From SCGC-AG-212-J23 sp035762345 (GTDB lineage Bacteria; Pseudomonadota; Gammaproteobacteria; Burkholderiales; SG8-39), in NCBI GenBank assembly GCA_035762345.1, contig DASTPE010000131.1:1-64000 (forward strand): 64,000 bases of DNA, given 5' to 3'. Every line of letters begins with the position of its first letter. Positions within the stretch are counted from its first letter, which is position 1. The notes under the pieces are model-generated. The model saw nothing but the letters and a program-made list of their open reading frames with translations. It ran no database searches and was not told where the DNA came from. Shown here piece after piece: positions 24,304 to 32,186 of the stretch. A program made the position numbers and the translations under genes.

Positions 24304-25152
24304 TTGCTGTTAATGGTCTTGCTTTCTCAAAGCACCCCAGCATTCGACCTCCAGGGCCATCGCGGCGCGCGCGGCCATGCGCCTGAGAACACGCTGCCGG
24401 GCTTCGAGCGCGCGCTCGTGATCGGCGTCGACACGCTCGAGCTCGACGTCGGCGTGACGCGCGACGGCGTGGTCGTGATCCACCACGACCGCCGCCTGAA
24501 TTCCGACCTCGCGCGCGACGCCGACGGCAGGTGGATTGCGGCGCCCGGGCCGACGATCCATTCGCTCACGTACGCGGAGCTCCAACGCTACGATGTGGGC
24601 CGCATACGACCGGGATCGGACTACGCGAAGCAGTTCGCAACTCAGACGCCGCTCGACGGCACGCGCATCCCGCGCCTTGCAGATCTCTTCGAGCTCGTGA
24701 AGGGCACGGCGGTGCGCTTCAACATCGAAACCAAGCTCTCGCCCGAGGCGCCCGACGAGACGCTCGCGCCGGAGCCCTTCGCGCGCGCGCTGCTCGCCGA
24801 GGTGCGCAAGGCGGGCCTCGAGCGACGCACCACGATCCAGTCGTTCGACTTCCGTACGCTCGCGGTGGTGCAGCGTGAAGCCCCGCTCGTCAGCACTTCG
24901 TATCTCACTTCCGGAAAGAAGGGCGAGGCGGTGCCGAGAATGGTGCATGAGGCAAAAGGCGCGATCTGGTCGCCCGACTTCCGCGACCTCGATGCGCGCG
25001 CGCTGGCGGTGGCGCGCGCGCTCGGGGTTCAAGTCATTCCCTGGACGGTGAACAATCCCGCCGACATCGCCCGCGTGCTCGATATGAAGGTCGACGGCAT
25101 CATCAGCGACTACCCGGATCGCGTGCGAGAAGCGCTGAAAGCGAGCCGCTAA
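24304..25152 (+). CDS. Glycerophosphodiester phosphodiesterase
   Basis: A 282-residue GDPD-family TIM-barrel enzyme that cleaves glycerophosphodiesters to glycerol-3-phosphate and an alcohol. The metal and catalytic segments are GHRGARGHAPENTLPGF, the TLELDVGVTRDGVVVIHHD strand and FNIETK. A short hydrophobic start (LLLMVLLSQSTPA) looks like a signal peptide, suggesting the periplasm. The start is either TTG 24304 or ATG 24313. The protein contains the second metal-ligand region and the late WTVNNP motif found in UgpQ/GlpQ relatives. It lies two bases before the rhomboid gene start. Confidence 0.92.
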   Translation: MLLMVLLSQSTPAFDLQGHRGARGHAPENTLPGFERALVIGVDTLELDVGVTRDGVVVIHHDRRLNSDLARDADGRWIAAPGPTIHSLTYAELQRYDVGRIRPGSDYAKQFATQTPLDGTRIPRLADLFELVKGTAVRFNIETKLSPEAPDETLAPEPFARALLAEVRKAGLERRTTIQSFDFRTLAVVQREAPLVSTSYLTSGKKGEAVPRMVHEAKGAIWSPDFRDLDARALAVARALGVQVIPWTVNNPADIARVLDMKVDGIISDYPDRVREALKASR

Positions 25153-25154
25153 CC

Positions 25155-25742
25155 TTGCCTCCTGTCACTCAGGCGCTGCTCGTCGCCAATATCGCGATAT
25201 ATCTGCTCAGCGGGCTGGGCGTGCTCTCGCTCGACGAATTCGCGCTCTGGCCTCCGGGCGGGTTCGAGTCGCAGTTCGCGCCGTGGCAGCTTGTTACCTA
25301 CGCTTTCCTGCACGGTGGCTTCGCGCATATTTTCTTCAACATGCTGGGCCTCTACATGTTCGGCTCCGAGGTCGAGCGGCTTTTTGGCTCGCGCTTTTTT
25401 CTCCTGTACTACTTCGGTTGCGTGGTCACCGCGGCGCTTACGCATCTTGCGGTCACGGGCTGGATGGGCGCCCCGCCCTACCCCACGGTCGGCGCCTCCG
25501 GCGGCATCTATGGTCTGCTGCTCGCGTTCGGCGTCTACTTCCCGCACCGCCGGGTGCTGCTCCTGTTTCCGCCGATCCCGCTGCCGGCGCGCGTTTTCGT
25601 GATCCTCTTCGCCGCGCTCGAGCTGGTGTTCGGCGTGACCGGCACCGCGGCCGGCGTGGCGCACTTCGCGCACCTCGGTGGCATGATCGGCGGCTGGCTG
25701 ATGATCCAGTACCGTCGCGGCGGCTTCCCTTTCAAAACCTGA
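25155..25742 (+). CDS. Rhomboid-family intramembrane serine protease
   Basis: A 195-residue six-helix rhomboid. The catalytic Ser lies in VGASGGIYG and the catalytic His in AHFAHLGGMIGGW. The loop-1 WR-type region is replaced by PWQLVTYAFLHGGFAHIFFN, the usual bacterial form with the HG-FAH-FFN motif. It starts at a TTG two bases after the preceding gene, so it is probably co-translated. Substrates are unknown. Repeat copy 2 begins at its stop codon and probably ends the transcript. Confidence 0.93.
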   Translation: MPPVTQALLVANIAIYLLSGLGVLSLDEFALWPPGGFESQFAPWQLVTYAFLHGGFAHIFFNMLGLYMFGSEVERLFGSRFFLLYYFGCVVTAALTHLAVTGWMGAPPYPTVGASGGIYGLLLAFGVYFPHRRVLLLFPPIPLPARVFVILFAALELVFGVTGTAAGVAHFAHLGGMIGGWLMIQYRRGGFPFKT

Positions 25743-25821
25743 ACCGAATTCGGGGTCAGGGTCGCAACTCGTTTTTTGCGTACGCGAAAACTGAATTTCG
25801 ACCCTGACCCCGAATTCGGTT
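25742..25821. repeat. Palindromic repeat, copy 2
   Basis: An 80-base palindrome with 23-base exact outer arms (25742-25764 and 25799-25821) ending in the GGTCAGGGTCG family sequence, and a core containing GCGTACGC. Its first base is the last base of the rhomboid stop codon. Confidence 0.92.
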
Positions 25822-25864
25822 AGGGAACGAAAAGTGCTTCAAGGGCGCCTAAAAGGAGGCCCCG

Positions 25865-26539
25865 ATGCCGTCGCCGTTTTGCGTCGCCCTTGTAGCTGCG
25901 CTCGCCATAGGCTGTCACGATGCCCTTGCCCAGACCGCCGTTCCACCGGAACTAAGCGTGCAGCGTCTAGCGCCACAACTCGTCGCGTTCGCAGGCTCGC
26001 AAAGCAACTTCCTGAACCTCGTCACGGGGCTCGCGCAAGGCACTCCGGTGCAGCTCGTGTCCGTTCTGCCCGACGGCTCGGCGCAGATCGTCGGCTTTAC
26101 GCCCGCCGTTGCGCTGACGCCGGAGCAGATTGCGCAGACGCTCGAAACGGCCCGCCAGCGGCTCATCGGTCTCGGCATCGGCGCGCCGAGCGCCGAGCGG
26201 ATCGCGCTTTCGCTCACGGGCGGCACCGTACCTACCGTGCTCGGCGGCGCGCAGCTACCCGGCCTGCTCAATTCCCCGAATACTCTGAACAATCCCAGCC
26301 CGGCCGTGCAGGTGCAAGCTGCGTCTCCCATGAGCCTGCAGTCGTCCTCGGCCGCAACTCAGCTGCCTGCCGCGCCGCGTTTCAACACCAGCGACAGCCC
26401 TCTACCGGCAGGCGCCACGAGCCGCAGCCCGACCCCGCCCACCGGACCGACTAGCGCATCCGGCACCGGCTCGACGCCTCCCACGCTAGAGCGCGCAACG
26501 CCGATCGCGCCCGCGAGCGCACCCACGCCGCGGCACTAA
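25865..26539 (+). CDS. Secreted hypothetical protein with disordered Pro/Ser/Thr tail
   Basis: A 224-residue exported protein. The signal peptide is MPSPFCVALVAALAIGCHDA with cleavage likely after ALA. Residues 25-125 form an ordered region (LAPQLVAFAGSQSNFLNLVT, then LTPEQIAQTLETARQRLIGL). Residues 130-224 are Pro, Ser, Thr and Ala rich and probably disordered. An excellent AAAGGAGG site precedes the ATG. The stop is five bases before the phospholipase gene, so the two are likely one operon. No family recognised. Confidence 0.75.
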   Translation: MPSPFCVALVAALAIGCHDALAQTAVPPELSVQRLAPQLVAFAGSQSNFLNLVTGLAQGTPVQLVSVLPDGSAQIVGFTPAVALTPEQIAQTLETARQRLIGLGIGAPSAERIALSLTGGTVPTVLGGAQLPGLLNSPNTLNNPSPAVQVQAASPMSLQSSSAATQLPAAPRFNTSDSPLPAGATSRSPTPPTGPTSASGTGSTPPTLERATPIAPASAPTPRH

Positions 26540-26543
26540 TGCA

Positions 26544-28787
26544 ATGGGTAGTGTGTTCTACCTCGATGGCAGGTTGCGCAAGCGCGCACGCAGCGCGCGC
26601 GTGAAACCGGAGCCACTCGAGCGCCCATCACCGCGCGGCTCGCAGCGAAGCCTCCTGCGGCTCGGATATAACTGTTGGGCAATCGCCCGTGCCGAGCGAG
26701 CGGCGTTCCTCGTCGACGCCAAGGATTATTTCGAGGCGTTTCACCGAGCTGCGCTTCGCGCGCAGCGTTCCATCATCATCCTCGGCTGGGACTTCAACAG
26801 CCAGACCCGTCTGCACTTCGACCCGGTGCCGAAAGGCGGGCCGCCGGCGCTGCTCGGCGACTTCCTCAACTACCTGACGCACCGCCGGCGCCAGCTGCAC
26901 ATCCACGTCCTCAACTGGGACTACCCGATGGTGTTCGGCGGCGACCGCGAGTTTCCGCCGATCTACGGCTTCGGCTGGACGCCGTCGCGGCGCGTGCATC
27001 TGCGCTACGACGACACTCACCCCGTAGCCGCGAGTCAGCATCAGAAGATCGTGCTGATCGACGATGCGCTTGCCTTCGTCGGCGGCATCGATCTCACCGT
27101 GCGGCGCTGGGACTGTGGCGATCACTTGCCGAATGATCCGCGTCGGACCGCCTACGACGATCCGTACCCGCCATTCCACGACACCATGATGGCGGTGGAC
27201 GGCGAGGCGGCGCGCCGCCTCGCCGAGCTTGCCCGCGAGCGCTGGCGACTCGCCACCGGCCACGCGCTCAAGCCTGCCGAGTGTGACTCCGACCCCTGGC
27301 CGCCCGCGCTTGAGGCCGACCTCACCGGCCTCGATGTCGGCGTCTCGCGCACCCTGCCGCCGCGCGGCGAGTTGCCCGCGGTACGCGAAGTCGAAAAGCT
27401 CTATTTCGACATGATCGCCGTAGCGCGGCGCACGATCTACATCGAGAACCAATACTTCACCGCGCCGCGCATCGCCGAGGCGCTCGAGAAGCGGCTCGCC
27501 GAGCCCGACGGGCCCGAGGTGGTGCTCGTGCTGCGCCTGCTCTCGCACGGCTGGCTCGAGGAAGCGACGATGCACGTGCTGCGCACGCGCCTGATCCGGC
27601 GCCTGCGGCAGGAGGACCGCTTCGGCCGTTTCCGCGTCTACTACCCGCACGTGCCCGGGCTCGCCGAAGGCACGTGCATCGACGTGCATTCGAAGCTGAT
27701 CATCGTCGACGACGACTGGGTACGCATCGGCTCGGCGAACCTCAGCAGCCGCTCGATGGCGCTCGACACCGAGTGCGACCTGGTGGTCGAGTCGCGCGGC
27801 CAGGCGCGCGTTGCGGCCGCGATCCGCGGCTTGCGTGAGCGCCTGCTCGGCGAGCATCTCGACACCGACCCCGAGCGGGTGCGCAAGGAGCTCGACAAAG
27901 CGGGCAGCCTGAACGGCGCGATTGCGGCCTTCGCCCACCAGCCGCGCACACTGAGGCAGTTCGACGACCTGCCGGAATGGCCCGAGCCGATCCTCAGCGT
28001 CGCCGCGGTCGCAGACCCGGAGGAGCCCATCGCACTCGAGACGCTGCTCTCCGAGCGCCACGCGGACGAAGTCGCGGCGCCCGAGAAACCGGCCTGGGGC
28101 AAGCTTGCCGGCATCGTGCTCGGCATAACTGCGCTCGCCGCCATGTGGCGGTTCACTCCGCTGCGGGAAATCGCGACCGCGGAAGCCGCGGTTGCCTGGG
28201 CGAAGGCGTTTGGCGCGCAGCCCTGGGCGCCGTGGGCGCTGATCGCTTCCTACACTCCGGCCTGTCTCGTGATGTTCCCACGACCCCTCATCACCCTCGC
28301 GTCGGTGATCGCCTTCGGCCCGTGGCTTGGCTTCGTCTACAGCCTGACGGGAATCTGCGCTGCCGCGGCGATCACCTGGTACATGGGGTTGCACATGCGG
28401 CGCGACACCGTACGGCGCCTCGCGGGGCCGAAGCTGGATCGCATGATCGAAGTCATGCGCAAGCGCGGCCTCGCGGCGATGACGCTGCTGCGCCTAGTTC
28501 CGCTCGCGCCCTTCGCGGTCGAGAGCATCGTTGCGGGCGCGATTCGCATGAAGCTCTGGCACGTCGTCGTCGGCACGGCGGTCGGTCTGCTCCCCGGTAC
28601 GGTCACCACCACCGTGTTCGGCGACGCGATCGAAACGGCGGTGACCGGCTCGGGCCCGGTCAATTGGTGGCTGGTGGGCGGCGCGATCGCGCTGCTTGCG
28701 GCGGGCGCGTGGGCGGTGAAGCGCTGGTTCACCCGGATGGAGCGCCGGATGCGGGCGCATGGCCAAGTTTCCGGACAGCCTCGCTAA
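26544..28787 (+). CDS. Phospholipase D-like domain fused to a VTT (SNARE-associated) membrane domain
   Basis: A 747-residue two-part protein. Residues 40-430 form a PLD-superfamily unit with two catalytic motifs: HQKIVLIDD (about residue 166) and HSKLIIVDD (about 382), the second followed by the RIGSANLS strand. Residues 520-730 are a VTT/DedA-like membrane domain with LVMFPRPLITLASVIAFGPW, the re-entrant-loop region and RLVPLAPFAVESIVAGA. PLDs of this layout are likely phosphatidyltransferases or phospholipases acting on membrane lipids, and VTT domains are scramblase-like. The fusion therefore suggests lipid cleavage or transfer coupled to lipid movement. The next gene, encoding an EEP-fold enzyme, overlaps its end, echoing E. 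coli ybhP-clsB order. Confidence 0.92.
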   Translation: MGSVFYLDGRLRKRARSARVKPEPLERPSPRGSQRSLLRLGYNCWAIARAERAAFLVDAKDYFEAFHRAALRAQRSIIILGWDFNSQTRLHFDPVPKGGPPALLGDFLNYLTHRRRQLHIHVLNWDYPMVFGGDREFPPIYGFGWTPSRRVHLRYDDTHPVAASQHQKIVLIDDALAFVGGIDLTVRRWDCGDHLPNDPRRTAYDDPYPPFHDTMMAVDGEAARRLAELARERWRLATGHALKPAECDSDPWPPALEADLTGLDVGVSRTLPPRGELPAVREVEKLYFDMIAVARRTIYIENQYFTAPRIAEALEKRLAEPDGPEVVLVLRLLSHGWLEEATMHVLRTRLIRRLRQEDRFGRFRVYYPHVPGLAEGTCIDVHSKLIIVDDDWVRIGSANLSSRSMALDTECDLVVESRGQARVAAAIRGLRERLLGEHLDTDPERVRKELDKAGSLNGAIAAFAHQPRTLRQFDDLPEWPEPILSVAAVADPEEPIALETLLSERHADEVAAPEKPAWGKLAGIVLGITALAAMWRFTPLREIATAEAAVAWAKAFGAQPWAPWALIASYTPACLVMFPRPLITLASVIAFGPWLGFVYSLTGICAAAAITWYMGLHMRRDTVRRLAGPKLDRMIEVMRKRGLAAMTLLRLVPLAPFAVESIVAGAIRMKLWHVVVGTAVGLLPGTVTTTVFGDAIETAVTGSGPVNWWLVGGAIALLAAGAWAVKRWFTRMERRMRAHGQVSGQPR

Positions 28788-29571
28788 CTGGCGAGCGCTC
28801 GACGCAGAGCTCGGACGGGGAGCGCTGCGCATCGCTTCCTACAATGTGCACGGCTGCCGCGGCGCGGACGGGCGCAAGGATGCGCAGCGCATCGTCAAGG
28901 TCATCGAGGAATGCGGCTCCGACACCGTGGGGCTGCAGGAGGTCGACTACCGCCTCGACTACATCGCGCACAAGCTCGGCATGCAGCCGATCCCCGGGCT
29001 CACGCTCGCACGACATGACGGCCCATTCGGCAATGCCCTCATCACGCGTCGCAAGGTGCTCGCGGTGCGCCGCCTGGGATTCACCTACGGCGTGCGCGAG
29101 CCGCGCAACGCGCTGGACGTCGACCTCGAAGTCGCGGGAGAAACGGTGCGCGTCATCGTGACGCACCTCGGGCTATGGCCCGCAGAGCGGCGTTACCAGG
29201 TCCGGCAAATCTTGAAGCTGGTGAGGGAAACTCCGATCTGCGAGCGCGTCATCGTCCTGGGGGACATCAACGAGTGGTTGCCCCTCGGGCGGCCTTTGCG
29301 CTGGATGCACGCCCTTTTCGGACGCTCCCCCGCGGAGTGGTCGTTTCCGGCGCGTTGGCCCGTGGTTGCGCTCGACCGCGTGTGGGTGCGTCCGCGCCAC
29401 GCGCTGCTCGCGCTCAAGGCGCATCGCAGCCCGCTCGCCGAGCGGGCCTCGGACCATCTGCCGGTGAAAGCCCTCGTCAGCCTGAGCCCGTCGTCTGCGC
29501 GCGACGCGCGGGTTTCTTCCCCGCCTTCGACGGCGGACGCTTGGCGAGGCGATCGAACTCGCGTTGCGTGA
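28759..29571 (+). CDS. Endonuclease/exonuclease/phosphatase-family protein (YbhP-like)
   Basis: A 270-residue EEP-fold enzyme. Motifs are IASYNVHGCRGADG at the start, LQEVDYRL with the metal-ligand Glu, VTHLGL, LGDINEW and a terminal SDHLPV with the catalytic His. Small EEP proteins of this size include phosphodiesterases acting on lipid head groups and nucleases; its overlap with the PLD-VTT gene (29 bases) favours a lipid role similar to E. coli YbhP beside ClsB. The last 30 residues overlap the opposite-strand EF-hand gene and are low-complexity, so the functional protein may end earlier. Confidence 0.87.
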   Translation: MAKFPDSLANWRALDAELGRGALRIASYNVHGCRGADGRKDAQRIVKVIEECGSDTVGLQEVDYRLDYIAHKLGMQPIPGLTLARHDGPFGNALITRRKVLAVRRLGFTYGVREPRNALDVDLEVAGETVRVIVTHLGLWPAERRYQVRQILKLVRETPICERVIVLGDINEWLPLGRPLRWMHALFGRSPAEWSFPARWPVVALDRVWVRPRHALLALKAHRSPLAERASDHLPVKALVSLSPSSARDARVSSPPSTADAWRGDRTRVA

Positions 29572-29869
29572 GCTTGCCGTCACGGTCGCGATCGGCGAGG
29601 TGGAAGCGCTGCACGATCTCGGCATGGCCCGCCGCTTCGGCAAGCGAAAGCTGACCGTCGCCGTCGAGGTCCAGGGAGCGCAGCGACTTGGACTTGTCGC
29701 CTTCGCCCTCGGGTTCGGGGTCGACCGCGGTGGCACCGGCCGCGGCGCCGGCCGGCCTTGGCGCAGCTCTCTCGGCGCGATGGCTTGCCCCGTTCACCGC
29801 GATCACGCTCGTGACCGCCATGGCGAAGAAAAGGACCAGCCCGACGACGACCCCCGCGGCGGTACTCAT
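29477..29869 (-). CDS. Membrane-anchored EF-hand protein
   Basis: A 130-residue protein with one N-terminal membrane helix (VVVGLVLFFAMAVTSVIAV), an Ala/Pro-rich spacer and two EF-hand calcium loops: DLDGDGQLSLAEA (about residues 67-79) and DRDRDGKLTQREF (about 92-104). Both have Asp/Asn at positions 1, 3, 5 and Glu at 12. The C-terminus is Lys/Arg-rich. It would bind calcium in the periplasm. It overlaps the convergent EEP gene by 95 bases, which is long for this compact genome. Confidence 0.85.
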   Translation of the reverse strand: MSTAAGVVVGLVLFFAMAVTSVIAVNGASHRAERAAPRPAGAAAGATAVDPEPEGEGDKSKSLRSLDLDGDGQLSLAEAAGHAEIVQRFHLADRDRDGKLTQREFDRLAKRPPSKAGKKPARRAQTTGSG

Positions 29870-29961
29870 GGGGCGGCGCGTCGCAGGAGTCGTGCCCGGA
29901 CGGCAACAACTGGTTACACATTAGGACAGACGCAATGCGAGCACGGGGCTAGATTGGCGCC

Positions 29962-31119
29962 ATGAAGAAGATCCTTGTTGCGCTTGGGGCGGTCCTTGCG
30001 ATGGGTACCGCTCACGCTCAGCGGATCTACAACCAGGCCGAGCTCGACTCGATGCTCGCGCCGATCGCGCTGCAGGCCGACGGCGTGGTGTCGCAGATCC
30101 TGATCGCGGCGACTTATCCGGAGCAGGTGGCCGAAGCGGTGCGCTGGTCGCGCGCCAATCCGCACCTTTCCGGCGACGCCGCCGTGCGCGCGGTGCAGAA
30201 CGAGCCGTGGGATCCTGCCGTCAAGGCGCTCGTCGCTTTTCCCGACCTGCTCGCGCGCATGGGCGAGAGCCCGCAGTGGCTGCACGACCTGGGCGAGGCG
30301 TTCTTGAACCAGGAAGTCCAGGTCATGGACACCGTCCAGGCGTTGCGCCAGCGCGCGCAAGCGGCGGGGCATCTCTCGAGCAACGATCAGTACGTCGTGT
30401 ACCCGCAGGGCGAGGCGATCGTGGTTTACCCGCGCACGCACTATGTCTACGTGAACTACTACGACCCGTACCTGGTGTACGGGCCTTGGTGGTGGCCATA
30501 CTACCCGCCGGTGTTCTGGCGGCCGTGGGTGCCGCGCCCGGTGTTCGTGGCACACGGTTTCTTCTACACCAAGCCGGACTGGTATCGCCGCCAAGTGTTC
30601 GTGGTGCACAAGCCGGTCCACGTCCCCTATTACGCGGTATCGCCAGGCAAATGGCAGCCGCAGAAGCAACTGGTGGTCAAGCCCCACGTCTCGGTGCCGC
30701 AATCCCAGCGCCAGCCGATCGTTCAGCAGCACAACATGCCGGCGGCAAGCGGCTTCTCGAGCCAGAAACGCGAAGTTGTCCGCCAGAATGCGCCGGAGCC
30801 GCGAGGCGAAGCGCGCGGCGAGCCCCGGCGGGAGATTCGTGCTGAACCCCGGCGCGAGATTCGCGGTGAGTCCCGGCCAGAGATGCGCGGTGAACCGCGA
30901 CGCGAACTTCGCGCCGAGCCGCGGCAGGACACACGCGGTCCCGCCCCCGTCGTGCGCAAAGAGTGGGGCGGGCAGCAATGGAGTGGGCAGCAATGGGGTC
31001 GGCAGCAGGGCTGGGCACGAGAAGGGCACCCCGGCAACGGCGGCGCTTTCCGGGCTCAGGGTAACGGCGGCGGTTTCCGCCCTCAGGGTAACGGCGGGTT
31101 CCGCGGCCAGCGCGGCTAG
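29962..31119 (+). CDS. DUF3300 secreted protein with Arg/Glu tandem repeats
   Basis: A 385-residue exported protein. After a signal peptide ending AHAQ, residues 20-140 form the DUF3300 region (LDSMLAPIALQADGVVSQIL, then ATYPEQVAEAVRW). The middle is Tyr, Trp and Pro rich (VYVNYYDPYLVYGPWWWPYY). From residue about 285 there are five 8-residue repeats of the type RGEPRREI, encoded by five 24-base units. A Gln/Trp and then a Gly/Asn/Phe-rich tail follow. DUF3300 proteins are envelope-associated with unknown function. The tail looks made for binding a polyanion such as nucleic acid or LPS, but this is inference. Confidence 0.85.
   Translation: MKKILVALGAVLAMGTAHAQRIYNQAELDSMLAPIALQADGVVSQILIAATYPEQVAEAVRWSRANPHLSGDAAVRAVQNEPWDPAVKALVAFPDLLARMGESPQWLHDLGEAFLNQEVQVMDTVQALRQRAQAAGHLSSNDQYVVYPQGEAIVVYPRTHYVYVNYYDPYLVYGPWWWPYYPPVFWRPWVPRPVFVAHGFFYTKPDWYRRQVFVVHKPVHVPYYAVSPGKWQPQKQLVVKPHVSVPQSQRQPIVQQHNMPAASGFSSQKREVVRQNAPEPRGEARGEPRREIRAEPRREIRGESRPEMRGEPRRELRAEPRQDTRGPAPVVRKEWGGQQWSGQQWGRQQGWAREGHPGNGGAFRAQGNGGGFRPQGNGGFRGQRG
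30814..30933 (+). repeat. Five in-frame 24-base tandem repeats in the DUF3300 gene
   Basis: Five units of 24 bases encode RGEPRREI, RAEPRREI, RGESRPEM, RGEPRREL and RAEPRQDT. The drift in the third codon positions shows old repeats rather than a recent slippage product. Confidence 0.85.
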
Positions 31120-31131
31120 AAAAAAAGCGCT

Positions 31132-32082
31132 CTACTTCTTGATCATCCCGATGCGGCGCAGGATGTCGGTGTGCGCCTTGTACTCCCGCCACAGGTCCGA
31201 GCGCAGCACGTTGCCAGGTCGGTAGTCCGCATCGATGCCTTTATCCGCCATCGCGTTCACGAACTTCGGGTCCTCGACTGCTTCCTTCGCCGCGGCCTGC
31301 AAGTAGCTGAGCACGGGAGCGGGCGTTCCCTTCGGCGCCATGAGCAGGAACCAGACGCCGTTCGCCACGTCGTAGCCTGCCTCCTTTGCGGTCGGCACGT
31401 CTGGGAACACCGGGTGGCGCTTCGGCTGAAACGCCGCGAGCACGCGCATGCGCTTGCCGTCCACCTGGCCTTTCAGCTCCGCGGGCTGTGCCACCACCGC
31501 GTCGATGTGACCGCCGAGGAGCGCGGGGCTCGACTGGCCCCACCCCTTGAACGGTGTATGCGTCATGTTCACGTCGGCCTTGATCATCAGCTCTTCCAGG
31601 TTGAGATGGCTGGAAGTGCCCTCGCCGGGCGAGCCGACGCTCACTTTGCCCGGATTCGCCTTCGCGTAGGCGACCAGATCTTGCAGCGTCTTGTGCGGCG
31701 ACTCGGTGCGCACCGCAAGCATCGGGTAATACGACACGACGTTGGCGAAGGGCTCGTAGTCGTCGGGCGTCTTGTAAGCGAGCTCCTGCACTTGCGCGGC
31801 AATCACGAGCGCGGAGTGCGGGGTCAGGATGATGGTATAGCCGTCGGGCTGGCTGCGAACGAGCTCCGTCACCGCGACGGCTCCGGCGGCGCCGGGCTTG
31901 TACACGATCACCAGGCCCCTGGGAAATTTCGCCTTCATCCCCTCCGTCAGCTGACGCGTAACAATGTCGACGTTGCCGCCAGCGGGATAACCGTTCAGAA
32001 CCGTTACCACGCGATCCGGATATTGCGCAGCAGCGGGTAAGGTAACAGCAAGCGCAATGAGTGCTGCCGACAGGCCTTTCAT
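31132..32082 (-). CDS. Second Bug-family (TctC-like) periplasmic binding protein
   Basis: A 316-residue receptor from the ATG at 32082, with a signal peptide MKGLSAALIALAVTLPAAAQ. The family ligand loop is RVVTVLNGYPAGGNVDIVTR, and the PDGYTIILTPHSA strand plus VGSPGEGTSSHLNLEEL follow. The usual Gly-Gly pair in the ligand loop is retained as AGGN. No TctAB permease genes are near. The ligand is unknown. It is downstream of repeat copy 3 and the GH15 gene is upstream on the same strand, but the repeat between them probably separates the transcripts. Confidence 0.92.
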   Translation of the reverse strand: MKGLSAALIALAVTLPAAAQYPDRVVTVLNGYPAGGNVDIVTRQLTEGMKAKFPRGLVIVYKPGAAGAVAVTELVRSQPDGYTIILTPHSALVIAAQVQELAYKTPDDYEPFANVVSYYPMLAVRTESPHKTLQDLVAYAKANPGKVSVGSPGEGTSSHLNLEELMIKADVNMTHTPFKGWGQSSPALLGGHIDAVVAQPAELKGQVDGKRMRVLAAFQPKRHPVFPDVPTAKEAGYDVANGVWFLLMAPKGTPAPVLSYLQAAAKEAVEDPKFVNAMADKGIDADYRPGNVLRSDLWREYKAHTDILRRIGMIKK

Positions 32083-32115
32083 GGCGGACTCCTCCGCCGC
32101 GGATGTTAGCACTGC

Positions 32116-32186
32116 GAATTCGGGGTCAGGGTCCGAATTCTGTTTTCACGTACGTAAAAACGAATTTCGACCCTGACCCCGAATTC
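32116..32186. repeat. Palindromic repeat, copy 3
   Basis: A 71-base palindrome with GAATTCGGGGTCAGGGTC arms and core ACGTACGT. Its right end (GAATTC) overlaps the TGA stop of the GH15 gene at 32185-32187. Confidence 0.92.

Noticed and set aside
25242..25280. tRNA-like sequence GGTTCGAGTCGC inside the rhomboid gene
   Set aside because: Only the T-loop-like stretch matches; there are no other arms and the region is coding.
26628..28394. Long open frame on the minus strand (588 codons) opposite the PLD-VTT gene
   Set aside because: It reads as Arg/His-rich low-complexity and lacks any domain; the plus-strand gene has clear HKD and VTT motifs. High GC lengthens antisense frames.
30814..30933. 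Possible CRISPR array
   Set aside because: The 24-base repeats have no spacers and encode an in-frame peptide repeat.
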